NCBI GenBank assembly: GCA_034440635.1
Contig: JAOTON010000391.1
Coordinates: 124,001-188,000, forward strand
Length of the DNA: 64,000 nucleotides
Direction: 5' to 3'
Source: Lepas anatifera
Lineage: Eukaryota; Arthropoda; Thecostraca; Lepadidae
Positions 1-11,373 of the stretch are shown here, piece after piece. The notes beneath the pieces are model-generated. The model ran no database searches and was not told the origin of the DNA. It saw nothing but the letters and a program-made list of their open reading frames with translations. Numbering within the stretch: position 1 is the first letter of the stretch; every line of letters begins with the position of its first letter. The position numbers and the translations under genes were made by a program.

Positions 1-1471
1 AATCCCCCTGTCTTTCATTTGTCCACACCGAACGGAAGGACCCCGGCAAGGGAATTATAATAGTACCCAACCCAGGGGACCGAAAAGCGCTCACTGAAGA
101 CTATGGATTCCATCTGTTTGATGACAATGAGAGCTCTTCATCAAATACACCGCCCCTCCTTCCACAATTTTGGCCCACAAAAGAAATGGTATGAAATACT
201 TTGATATGTGTCGTGGTTTGCGGCCGTTTGTGAAGCCACACTCTCTTTTCAATATTATCCTTGGAAAAGCTTAACCACTTACAAATTGATGTTGCCGTTT
301 TATAACTCCTTTCCTTCCTCACCATTTTTTTCACAGAGGCTTAAAAATTTAGAAGGAAAGTTGTTATTTGTTCTATGTTGTATCATGGGTTGATAAAAGT
401 TGTCCTGCTACATGGTGCGTGTAGGGTTTCAGGCGGATTTTATGTATGGAATGTAATATTGCCTATTTTATCAAAGATGATTATGAATATTCTACGCTGC
501 ATTACAGTGCAGAGTAATCAACACCAGCGTAATTTTGAAAGTAATTGTATTTATTCTGCATGTTTGAAAAAATGTAGTGTATTATTCGCTTTCTACGCTG
601 CATTATGTTACTTATATGCTGCTAGCGTAATTTACATCTTGTATGAGATGGGGCCCTTATCATAGCTTTCTCAGAAAGTGCGCAGTGGGTGCCCGGTCCG
701 CCACGCAAAGCCGTGCTCGCTCCAACGCAGCCTTTTCCTGACTATATGCGAAAAACCCAGGCAGGGGATTGTGACAGCTCCCTGTAAAGGCGAGGGTTAA
801 CCTGAGACACACTTTTTGATGTTTTTGTTGCCTCAACATCGATTTTAAATATGCATGTTGCAAAGTAGAAAGGTAATGATCGAAAACCGTTTCTGCTAAC
901 TTGAAGTCGACGCAAAGAAAATTAAAAATACCCAGTCGAGTTTGGGATATCCTACTATCTCGATAGACTAGGAATACTGATTGGTGGAACGGACTATAAA
1001 ATTTGTGGAGAAATCACACGAATAGATGGAGTCATTGTCGTCTTGTAATCTATGAAGAGGAAACCGAGGAAGGGTTCCGCCATGAAATGCGATGATCAAG
1101 AGGAAACATTTCTGTGAATGGAGTGGCCCATTTAATTGTTGCACTGTTCTAAAAGAACGTTGAGTTCTTTACGGTGGTTAGCAGACTGATTCTATATCGG
1201 TTGACAGTCCCGGCCACGCCCCTGAAAGGCGGTCGCACAGGTCGGAGGATCAGCAGTGTCACGAAGAGTGCACTCAGAAGAGTGTGTTCTCACCTGCCCG
1301 TGAGTTCGACCAGCTACACCATAGAGAGGAGTCCAGCAGACAGAATGTAGAAGCACAGTGCAGAAGGGGCTGTGCATGCAGCACCTGGCAGGCATAGAGG
1401 GACATTTTGCAAAGATAACGTCGTTTTGCAAAGGTGTTCAGACTGATATGGATGGATGGCTAGATAGATAT

Positions 1472-1473
<2 letters not shown>
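1..1473. other. No recognisable gene
   Basis: Several short open frames occur on both strands, none with a recognisable domain, codon pattern or splice context. I see no RNA gene and no clear mobile element in this stretch. Confidence 0.5.
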
Positions 1474-1535
<62 letters not shown>

Positions 1536-1690
1536 TAGATAGATAGATAGATAGATAGATATATAGATAGATATAAGATAGATAGGTAGATAGATAGATA
1601 AATAGATAGATAGATAGATAGGTATATAGGTAAATAGACGGATAGATAAATATTTAGGTTGATATATAGATAGATAAATTAAAAGATCGC
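1474..1690. repeat. (TA)n then (GATA)n compound microsatellite
   Basis: About 60 bases of pure TA dinucleotide pass directly into imperfect GATA tetranucleotides with interspersed GGTA, AATA and GACG variants. The minus-strand open frame across it, rich in Ile, Tyr and Ser, is a by-product of the repeat and not a protein. Confidence 0.97.
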
Positions 1691-1847
1691 TTATTTCCGG
1701 ACTACAATTTGGTATAAAAATGTGCATGCGTCAAGGAGCAAAACTGCATTTCCACTCGATCTTGGTGCTGCTTGCTGATGTTATACAGGATTAAATTTAA
1801 GTTGTCTGTGCCTGTTTGACCAAGTCATCAGTAACCTCCAGTCCAAC

Positions 1848-2013
1848 CACGGGGCCGCACGACCGGACCGCTTCCTCTCTCCCAAGCTCTGTTAACACCC
1901 GCACTGGAGAGGGTCTGGCACTAAAGCGCACTGGAGGGGGACTGGTAGACCCCTTAACCAGGCCTCGAGACTAAGAAAACCAGAAAGCTATCTACTGAGC
2001 CACGCATCCCCCA
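1848..2013 (-). mobile_element. tRNA-derived SINE-like remnant, interrupted
   Basis: Read on the minus strand, this starts GGGGATGCGTGGCTCAGTAG, which resembles a tRNA 5' half with a pol III A box. The resemblance to a tRNA is weaker further along. The unit is interrupted at 1892-1957 by a small TTAA-bounded fragment. The head is similar to that of the SINE at 52531-52712 (GGGATGAGGTGGCTTAGTGG), so I read it as a decayed relative. No target-site duplication was identified. Confidence 0.4.
1892..1957. mobile_element. 66-bp solo end of the TTAA/AGGTCA element family
   Basis: TTAA lies at both 1892-1895 and 1954-1957. The roughly 58 bases between match the terminal segment of the element at 16304-17217 read from its right end: CACCCGCACTGGAG, then CTGGCACTAA, then ACTGGAGGGGG, then CTGGTAG followed by CCCC. 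Only one terminus of the parent is present, yet both sides carry TTAA. It could be an extreme internal-deletion derivative or a terminal fragment inserted alone. Confidence 0.7.
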
Positions 2014-2043
2014 AACTTTGGGGCTCAAAGGGTTTTTGTAAGG

Positions 2044-2375
2044 AACTCATTTCGAGGTCATGGCTCACACGATGATCGATGCTTATCGTATTATCTATTG
2101 TCTACATGAAGATGCCGATGAAGGGCTCTGCCCGAATACATAATTACGCTAAATGTGTTTAAGGTTACTTGCAGGATTCAAAGAGATATGCCGATTAACA
2201 TCTGATCAGTTGATAAGTTGTTAATTGACCTGTCTCTTCGAGTCCTAGATGCGAAATCGAACAAACATGTTGTAATCATATATCCGGGCACAACTCTTCA
2301 TTAGAATGTTCATTAGACAGTAGATAATTACACAAATTATCTGTAATAGTATGAGCCATGACCTCGAATTCAGTT
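2044..2375. repeat. Inverted repeat with Penelope-tail-like hairpins
   Basis: The left arm (about 2044-2150) contains GAGGTCATGGCTCA and then GATGAAGGGCTCTGCCCGAA. The right arm (about 2264-2375) carries the same elements inverted (TGAGCCATGACCTCGA, and GGGCACAACTCTTCATTA). A GATGAAGGGC-loop-GCCCGAA hairpin is typical of 3' tails of Penelope-like elements, where it is a relic of a hammerhead ribozyme core. Two such tails in inverted orientation suggest decayed Penelope terminal repeats. No RT coding sequence remains nearby. Confidence 0.45.
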
Positions 2376-5300
2376 GCGCGACTTCGAAAGCTCCCTTTAG
2401 TATGAACTCTAAAATTTGGAGGTCCTGACTGCAATGCTCTGGCTGCCTCCGGCCTACGGGTTGCATCTGTAATGCGGCAAATCTAGACCTGCAGGATTAT
2501 GACATACATTCATTTATTTCCGCTTGGCCGCTATACTTTCATTAAAGATTATGTGCTAGAATTGGGTTAATCAAAATATGTGATTTCGTTGCGTTTATGT
2601 TAGAGAGTAACGGTGAGCCATTCAAAAAGGCTTAAAGCATCCTTCACTTGCCGTTTTGAAACATAATTGTCTGCTCGCTTATTGCGAATAAAGGTGTTTT
2701 ACTGGCCATAGTGATGGGCCATGTTTCCAATATTACTACTTTTCATGCAAAATAATGGACTTCTTGAAAACGAAACCAATTGAAAACAATGTGTCGTGCT
2801 CCAATGTGCCACTGCACTATACAATCTAAAACGATGGAATCAATTCGATTGTTTTGCTTGTAAATTTATCACATTCTAAATATGCTATGTATATATTTTT
2901 GTAAAACAACATAAACGCAGCCCCGCTGTATTCAAATTTGAATAATGATTACCTTCCCTTCAAAGCTTTCCCACATACAAAAAATTGAACTAGTAAGAAA
3001 ATAATTACTACGCCGCTACGTATCAAAACAAATCGCACAGCGTTGTGGGAATGACCTGACCCTAAAAAGATTATAAAACAGAAGACAGTAAAGTGTTAAA
3101 AGAATAAGGCAAAAAAGAAACAAAGTCAGGAAACTAAAACGCCTAAGCCCTAAAAAGCTCCAAAAAAGCTAAGACAAGGTAAAGATAAAAACCGTGGGAT
3201 GAAGCAAACGCAACGTTTTGGTTCTTGGCCGTCATCAGGCGAGGAGTTTTTTTCCTTCCTTGTCTTTTAGTGTTTCTACTGTATTCTGTTTTATAATCCT
3301 TTTAGGGTCTTAGGGGTCATTCACACAACACTCAAAGTTAAATATGCTTCTTCTTGGCTGTTTTAATCCTAAAGAGTTTACAGTTCAAGCAGCGCGCTGA
3401 ACATTTTCATCGGGCTCTGTACCATCACGTCTCACCAATCATTAAAGGGAATGTGGCACCTTCATAACGTGATTTTAATTGAGATAGCCAAGTTGTAAAG
3501 CAAGTTTGAAAACCCGGTACTCCATGTCATTTGTCTTGGAACTCGATATTTCCGTAGAAAAAAGCTAAAACCCACCTGACACCAGCCCCCTCATCAGCCC
3601 GTCGCCGGGCGGCCATTGTTGTGAGCTACTGGTGTGACGACATATGCTGACGTCACGATGAGCATCAGCCAATCAAAGCCCTTGAAGCGTTTCAAGTATG
3701 GTAGTGGTTGCACAGGCTGATAATTATTTCTTTTTCTTGAGGAGTATTTTATAAATCAAAATATTGAGCTTATTGTACATTTTTCAGAGAAATCATGAGT
3801 GGTTTCGTTATTTTCGGCTAAAAGTACGCCTAATTGCACTAAATTCCAGGATTCGACCAAGATGCCCCATTCTGTTTAACATTTTTAATCACTTCGAGGA
3901 GATAGTAACCCTTTTACTTGACTATTCTTATATCCAGGTCAGCCAAAAACCAGGAATTTCTGACGAGCTTAACCATACAGCTGCATCTGCGCACAACTTG
4001 CATCCTCTCCGTCTCTGGAGAATTGGAATTGTTTGTGGTGACCAGCATAGAAATAGACCACTGCGCCAATCGCATCAGGTATGCCAGGCAGCTCCCAACA
4101 GCGACCGCAGGGCATCATTATTTATAAGCAGCCACCAAGCTCGAAGTCCTTTCACTTCCCATTGCGCCATGCAATAAAAGCATACGTCGCCGGGCCGCCT
4201 ACACCTGCGTCGCTGCAATGGTTGACAATACATAATAGAAACCACCGAGACAACCAATATGGTCAGCATTCAATAACCTCGCAGAGAAACCAATCAACTA
4301 GAATGGAGCTTTCCTGTCTAGTGGATTATTCACTTTCAGCTTTCGTGTGTCCTGGTTGCAGTAATTTTGACGCAGTGCTTGTATCTTACTGCGTTGTCTG
4401 TGTATAAATATATGTTACAGCGAGTGTGCAAAACTCGAAAATTCGCCAACACCTCAGGGATTTTGCAAACTGAGAAGTTTAAGCCGGTTCGCGAACTACC
4501 TAATTGTTTTTCAGTGATTTTTCCAAATCCGTAACATGCCAATTTTCCATTTAGCTTAAATAGAAACAGTGATCCATCAGTGATCTGATTGATTCAGAGG
4601 TGCGTAATGTATCCTGGCTTTGTAGTGTGACGTATGTCACACTCTGTCACACGGAACTGGAAAGTATAGTAGTATGCTTGTACGCTGCTTCTAAACAAAA
4701 TATTACGATCATGGGCAGTGGCGGATTCAGAGGGGCAAGAAGGCATTTCCCTAGTACTGAAAGGCTTGGTAAAAACGGTATCCCCCTTCCATTCCATAGG
4801 AAGATCCATGCCACAGCGGGCCATAGGAAGATCCAGCGTGTTCAAAACCATTCTTCAACTCCATGCAATTCAAGTTCATTTAGTGTTACTACTGTTGAGT
4901 ATATGTTGAAATTTTTTACATGGCATCTAGTACGACAACTAGACGAGACAATCATCTACGTACAAGGTAAATATAAATCAAAAACTCCATTTGGCTGCCC
5001 CCGAGGATCAGTAAGAAACAGGTGTTACTTCGCTCACTGGTCTGACGGGGCAGTGGAATGAAAACACTGGAATCATGCTCTCAATGCTAACTCACCTCAT
5101 CGTCACCCAAAAAAGAGCGTACAACACGCCCCAATCCGAATAATGTTCTCGCCAATGTATAACGGATATCAAACATGTCCGTGGTTCAGCACCCAGTGTG
5201 AGGTCGCACACTGTGATGTTCACACAAGGGACGAACGTCATAAAAAATAACCTTATGATCTGTAATACTAACTTTAGGAGCTCATTTTCAAACAAACGGT

Positions 5301-5536
5301 GTTAAAAGGAAGTTCGGACAAGGGCTGACGAACCTGCCACTGTCACTCGTGCAGCAGCGTACAAAATATCAATTTTGTTCTGTTATGATAAGTGTGAGAT
5401 TTTAGGAACTGCAAAATCCGGTTTTACTGATCATGCTAAAATATATTGCAGGGCGTACCTCGAAGGAAAATGAAACCAGGAGCACATTCAGAACGGGCCC
5501 AAGCATCCGGGGCTACCGCTGTTCAGTCGAGGTAAG
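2376..5536. other. Non-coding stretch with only faint repeat traces
   Basis: No coding exon is supported. At about 3205-3255 the minus strand reads CTGATGACGGCCAAGAACC then AAAACGTT, which resembles a degenerate Penelope tail. At 4714 a lone GGCAGTGGCGGATTCAGAGG looks like one end of the short CAGTGGCGGAT-type elements found elsewhere here, but no matching second end was seen. The longest open frames (137 and 153 codons) have no recognisable motif. Confidence 0.5.
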
Positions 5537-5656
5537 TGCGGGCTCAGTCGTTCCCGCTGGAATCGAGATAGCTGGCAGGGGCTCAGTCGTTTCCACTGGA
5601 GTCAAGATGGGTAACCACGGGTTCAGACGCTCCCGCTGAAGTCGAGGCAAGCATGG
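5537..5656 (+). repeat. Short minisatellite, 3 units of about 40 bp
   Basis: Three adjacent imperfect units share the core GGCTCAGTCGTTCCCGCTGG, followed by an AATCGAGATAG-like segment. The third unit is the most diverged (GGTTCAGACGCTCCCGCTGA). A short plus-strand open frame runs through it, but the unit length is not an exact multiple of three and no known protein repeat is recognised. Confidence 0.75.
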
Positions 5657-8202
5657 TAAGAACCGTATTGGGATTGCCAGCTCAGTATATCCTTTTAGTA
5701 TTTTACCCCAAAGTTCTTAAAATTGCATAATTATTCACTTAATTTTTATTTATCATAATTTTCACTTAATTTACCGTAAAAAGTTGATTCCATCACGCAT
5801 TAACTATTTATTTACACTCCTTTTATTCAGAATATTCTACTCTTAGCCCCTTAGTTATAGGCTTGTCGTAGACTATAAAAGACTATACTAGTGGAATACT
5901 TACCATCATGCTACTCGCTAAGCACTGGAAAGTCCCAAGAGTTACAGGTCAACATGGAAACAATTGTGACACCAGCTTAGTGCTTAAAACAAATCTACCA
6001 CTAGCCCTAAGTTACTCCGGTCGGTCCTAATACTAGCACACCGATTTTACCCACCACTTAACTTCGCAAATGGTAGGTACACCGTTCACTGTAAGTACAC
6101 CTGGATGAAGAGGCGAGGGCGGGATGAAACGGCGCCGGCGCAAACCCGCCGTCTCCTCGGCTGTATCGGACGGCCGCCTCCAGGGCGGACCATTCAGCGG
6201 CGCTCTACCAGCAGGGGTGCTTCACCAGGTTATAGTCGGTGGTGTCGGGGGAAGTCAGTGTCGGCGAGGAGCTTATGACCCGAACGCTGTGTCTTATCCG
6301 AGGTCGGGTGGTCGCCAAGATGATGGCCATTTACTGGCTAGGGTGAGTGGAAATAGAACAAAAGGCGGGGCTCCTGAGAAAGTATTCAGGACCTCTGTCG
6401 CCCTGCGTGGAGGGAAGTTATAAAACAAGCAGAGACAAAGATATTCCTGGATTTTCATATTTTCAATAGACGTTTTTAAAGTTACGTTTCATTTATTACA
6501 TTCCTGGTGACGAATTGCGACCTTGTTTTTGCGCATTTTTCTCTGAGGCAGTGCCTATGAACTTTATTCAGCACTGAGGAGGCACATTTTGTTTTATAAT
6601 TAATAAAGGCCCGGTGTTTTCCAGCTCCCCTAGCACGGAAACTCTTTTGAAACGTCAGAGGGTTACACGAATCCAGCCTTAAACATTAATAACAGGGGTG
6701 GATATTGATCTTCGAACCACGGGGCCCTAGACCCGATCCGCTACTCAGTGGCGTCGATTTCTGAACATGGCCCGGTTTGCCCAAACAAGCAAATGACGCG
6801 TATAACGGCCATATCAAAGTACCATAGCATCCATCATTAAAGTACGAAGTGTGCTCTACCTCTAATTGCGCATAGAATTTGGTTCCCCTTGAAACCGGTT
6901 CCAGTTTTTTATGAAAAATGTTACGCTTACCCAAAAGCATCCGCACGTTCAGTTTTATGCGTTTTGAACGTCATCGAGGTGTGCCACCGGAGGGCAAAAT
7001 ATTCTTCTTCGTTAATTTTGACGAGTTTTTTGTATAAATTGGATCGTATGGGAATTAGACTCAGTTGTGATTATATTCAATTTTATTGGTCCCAAACCAC
7101 CAGCAAACATGCATTGCGCATTCCAGGAAGCAGCTTAGGGTGTCTGTCGGCTCTTGAAATAGGTTTAGTTTATTTAGGATTTTTGCATGTATGAATAAGT
7201 ATGATAACATTGGATGGCAACGTATAAATCGGTTAAGAGAGACGTCAACAGCCTTCTTACTCTCAGTTTCCCTGAAATAAGATCAATCGCAAACGCTTTA
7301 CTCATATTTCTATTTTACTGCTGCCACCTAACGATAAAATTCTGAATATTTTGGTCGATTTTCTTCCAAGGCTTTCTGCAGCTGTCTTGACGTGTAGCGT
7401 TAAGTTCACTTCTTCAGAAAACCCACCGGGAGTCTATGCCTATTTCGAGCAGGATTTTTTGAAGGGCGCCGGTCCGAGGTTGTCGAATGCATCGCGACTC
7501 GTTGGCGAACATGCGCTACCGAGCAATAGTGCATAGGTATACACATACTTTGTTATTTTGGAGTCTCATTTTTTGGCAGTATCTGCAATCGATTGCTGAC
7601 TCTTGGTGGCATTTCTACATATATATACAATATACATACAATCGGCGTTCATTTCTTGACTACATAGGGTGTCCTCGTCGGAAAATATTTTCAGCCTACC
7701 ATTAGGGGCTTATATATGTTCTGTCGTGCAATTAAGTCAAAGGCCGGAGTTGAAATTGACTCAGTGTTGATAATTACATCGAGTTTAGGCAAAATTTCCC
7801 CCAGAAAATTGCCCAAGCTAACAATCCTGCTGGCTTCCAGGCTGCCATTCTTGGATGAATATTCATTTCAGTGCCAAATTCAGCTGAGGGAAATCGTTTC
7901 GGAATATTTCCGCCCGAGGACAGTTTGGCACGCCGGTGCACTCCAATGCCCTGGTTTCGAAATGGCTTACTTTATCTTCTTTTATATTTCCGAAGAAGTT
8001 AACGCCTTTTCGACACTAAGTGTGTATGTGTGTTTTTTAAGAGTGAGTCACAAGTCTTGCAAAGTTTTAGCGTTTGACGCACCCTATTCATTCATGAAGG
8101 ATGGGTTATTGCTAGAATGTTGTTCGTAATGTTGTTCTTTTTGGAACGATGATTGTCTTCGCCATGATTAACAGCGATTAGAAATGTGCTCTTTTTTGCT
8201 GA
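5657..8202. other. No recognisable gene
   Basis: GC-rich sequence near 6100-6420 carries a 99-codon open frame without recognisable domain. The 137-codon open frame at 7716-8129 also has no motif I recognise and no supporting splice context. The rest is AT-rich with no repeat family that I can tie to other parts of the window. Confidence 0.45.
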
Positions 8203-8219
8203 TATATATAGATATATAT

Positions 8220-8299
<80 letters not shown>
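8203..8299. repeat. (TA)n microsatellite
   Basis: Nearly pure TA dinucleotide with a few GATA interruptions at the left edge. Both strands translate as Tyr-Ile runs, which are artefacts. Confidence 0.97.
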
Positions 8300-8301
<2 letters not shown>

Positions 8302-8777
8302 ATATATTCTGCCTGTTTACACGTTTTTCTGGCTTTTGGCAAAATAAACGAAGGTGGAGAGCACACACGTATAAGTATATATTCCATTTTCTTCAACACC
8401 TTTTCAATATCGGGCTCAGATGCTGATAAGGCACACAGGAAATATTTGTGTAGCTTTGGACGGATCCTCAGCCTGTTGAGATAGGTCCACGAAATGACTG
8501 AAGCTGGATGCTTCTTTCATTCTAAGAATAAATATGCAATTTGTCTAGGATTCCCGGCTATATGTAGAGTTCATTAATGTGTTTCTAATTAGAACTTCTG
8601 CAGAGCGGATTATTTTAATTTTAAGTTTTCAGATAAATCTGCGCTCAATTTTCTCAAATTTGTTTATACCTTTGCAGGAAACGGTAAACAATTTCCTGCA
8701 TTGCAAATTTCTCAACATGTCATAAAATCGGCAGCTCTCTAATCTATATGACATATTTGCGGCCCCGTGCTCTTTCT

Positions 8778-8955
8778 AAATCAATCAATCAATGGCTTTT
8801 TATTGGGCGTTCTGTGCATAGCACCTTTGCCCGCCTCTAAAGGAGTGCGTGGGAGAATTTTAGAATTTTGTGTGAGGGCAAGCTACGTTAGTCTGTTAAA
8901 GCAATGGAAGTTATTTCAAGTAATGGGTTGCAAGATGTTTTAGCTTGCGAATGGA
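8778..8955 (-). mobile_element. 3'-end fragment of the I-like LINE family
   Basis: Read on the minus strand, this is about 97 percent identical by eye to the 3' end of the LINE at 29916-32787 (segment 32608-32787). It ends in the same kind of tetranucleotide tail, here (GATT)n where the longer copy has (GTAA)n. The first fragment base lies about 34 bases upstream of the RGS exon that begins near 8989, so it sits within an intron or just upstream. The high identity implies recent insertion. Confidence 0.85.
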
Positions 8956-8988
8956 CTCTTTTTAAACATTCTTGGGGACTCTTGGCAG

Positions 8989-9116
8989 CCAGCAGCGGCC
9001 CCGCGGAGGACCGCTTCAGTTTTTGCGGAAGCGCCGGCCTGAGACGGCGGCACACCCTTCCAGACGCGAGCTGATCGCCTGGGCCGACTCGTTGGAAGTG
9101 CTGCTCAGCTGTGAAC
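8989..9116 (+). CDS. RGS-domain protein, exon encoding the domain N-terminus
   Basis: This exon encodes an RGS domain start: a basic stretch (LRKRRPETAAHPSRRE), then LIAWADSLEVLLSCE, which matches the first helices of RGS domains (W..SLE.LL). RGS proteins speed GTP hydrolysis by G-alpha subunits and so shut off G-protein-coupled receptor signalling at the membrane. The donor is GAAC|GTGAG at 9116/9117, leaving one base. Joined to the next exon this gives CE-H-GVKYFRAFL, exactly the expected continuation. The 5' boundary is uncertain: I chose the AG at 8987-8988, but AGs at 8995 or 9020 are alternatives. The initiator methionine was not found. Confidence 0.8.
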
Positions 9117-11209
9117 GTGAGTTGCTCCTCCACCCTGGGTGGTCACGTGTCGTATCTCCAGCAAACACAGGGAAAGGGAACATTTGGAGCAGTTGCCACT
9201 TCGGAAAATGTGCAGCTAAAAGTAAAAGTGGTACATTTCGAGGGTGTTTGGTATGTTATTTTTATGCTTAGCCTGCTTTCGAAATAATGCCTATTTTCGG
9301 TATGTTTTTCTGGTAACTGGCTTTTCTATGGCTTGTTTTCTTTTAGATCTGAGTTTTTACTGTAAGCCCATTAGAAAACTTGACTAAACTGAAAACTACA
9401 CAGAATGTAATTATGCAAGCACCTGTAGTGCACGAATGCCACTGGAGAAATGAGTTGTCAGGTGCAAGTCCAAACCTAATTTTTAGTTCGCTTCTTTGAA
9501 AATAGTGCCAAAAATGCTCAGGGTCCTGACCCGTATGAATATGGCAGTGCCTTGCCGTGGTGAACACCTCCATTGTACCGCTTATCACACGCAGATCATT
9601 AAGTTTGTGATGATGCTCTTTTTAGCAGAGAGCCTTGCAATTCAGTGGACTACCAAAAGAACCATTGGTGAACATGCTGGGAACTGGGAGCTTAGGCCAT
9701 TCAGGAGATTCCACCTGCTGCTTCAAGAAAAGAAGGCCACGTCAATAATAGATTAGAGGCCTTACTTTGGCAATGGTTAAAAAAGACACCACATCACACT
9801 AGGTTGTTTCATGCTGATACCAGATTATAAAGATTTACGTTTATGTAAATAGGACAACAAGAGCTTTGTCATCAGAATGAAATTAAGGGGACATAAAACC
9901 TTAAATCGCCTGTTCACACGAAACCGCTTGCACCAAAAAAAGAAAATTATTTTGAGCTGTGCTTATTTTTAACCTTTGCTCACATCTCTTCTATTCATAT
10001 AAAAATGTAAATTTGCTGCCGCACTCTATATTAAAATTTGGGGTAGTGGGGTGACTAGTCTCGAAACCAGCCGTAGTGGAGCCATTTCACCCTAAACCAT
10101 GCTTATTCAGCACGTAGTCTATCTGGAATGGTGCCTGGGTCTTCGATTATTAACGATTTTCTGTTTCGTTAGTTTCAAACTATTTTACGCAGACTTGGCC
10201 AATATTTTTGGCAGAAATATATGTTTTCGTTAATATGGGCGAATATTGATGTAGTATATCCGCCTCAGTCTGTCTCACGACATACACGTTATTATAACTA
10301 CCGTTTTACATTAAGTCACTTAGTCTTTCTTATACAGATCAGTCTCTGGTAACATACAAATATTTCACCAATAATTTGTGTGCTGGAAACTGCATTGAAT
10401 TTTAAAATGTTATCTGTGACTACGACATACTAAGTATGATATACTAATAATATATTTTCTTTGCTCTTTTTAGGTTTGGTGAGAAAAAAACAACGAAACT
10501 AGGAGCTATCCAAAATTTTCAGCAGAAAAGATATTCTTTCTTTCTGGCAACAGATTAAAAAGGATTTCCCTTTTCAAAACTAGCAAGTGTGTCTATAAAA
10601 CTTACTTCAGTTTGATGTCTTATCAGACCAGTATACTTCGAGGTAGGCTTGAATACCCTCCCCCTCCCCAGATACAAATATGGGCAGTCAGGAGCCCGAC
10701 GCTTATAACTTATACCTATCGTGGTTAACATTATAATCGTCGCTACCGACAAAATGCGAGGGGCCGGTGAATTTTCAGCATACTGTTCACAGGCAACTTT
10801 CCCTCTAGAAGTAAAAAAACTTCTCGTATTTGGGCTCCTTAACATTTCACACATATTGGTTACAAAATATTCCCATTTTCTTCAAATTTTGCTGAAATCA
10901 GGAAATATTTCGATGAAAAGTAGGCGGGCACGGCCGCCTGGACCAGCTCTTCGACTCGTATGGTTGGCTTGTTGAGAAATGTTCCACACATAGAGCTACA
11001 TACCCTGCGCGCGAGCGGGCTCGCGTTTATGATGCCTTTGAACAGCTAGGTGTGTACGCTTATCGAAAGCCACTTACAGAAAAGGAATCTGTAGCTAGCG
11101 ATACGGTCCGAGATCTGACATGTACTATAAAGTCATCAGTGAATACTGGCGGCTTTTCGGATGATACATACGCTTCCCAGTGGAATTGAAACATGTCTCT
11201 TGGTTTCAG
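9117..11209 (+). other. RGS intron 1
   Basis: GT-AG intron of about 2.1 kb between the first and second recognised RGS exons. It holds no recognisable nested gene. The short open frames inside it have no domain. Confidence 0.85.
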
Positions 11210-11373
11210 ATGGTGTGAAATATTTCCGCGCATTTCTGTCGGAGGAGTTTGCGGAGGAAAATCTCGACTTCTGGGTTGCTGTGGAGAATTTTAGACGATC
11301 AGAGACTACGAAGAAGCCTGTCATAGCTGAACAGATATTCAGTGAATTTGTGTCATCTTCGGCACCTAAGCAG
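11210..11373 (+). CDS. RGS-domain protein, central exon
   Basis: The exon lies between acceptor TTGGTTTCAG (AG at 11208-11209) and donor CAG|GTTTGT at 11373/11374. Its 164 bases complete a phase-1 codon and add 54 more. It reads GVKYFRAFLSEEFAEENLDF then WVAVENFRRSETTKKP, ending SEFVSSSAPKQ. The EF.EEN.DFW.A.E.F core is diagnostic of RGS domains, and the Glu-Asn pair belongs to the G-alpha contact surface. The spacing to the flanking exons leaves introns of about 2.1 and 3.0 kb. Resemblance is closest to small (R4-like) RGS proteins. Confidence 0.95.

Noticed and set aside
4594..5061. 153-codon plus-strand open frame
   Set aside because: It overlaps a repeat-element end (CAGTGGCGGATTCAGAGG) and has no recognisable domain.
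8168..8426. Tyr-Ile-rich open frames on both strands (also at 1314, 48352, 57473, 59430)
   Set aside because: Direct translation of (TA)n microsatellites.
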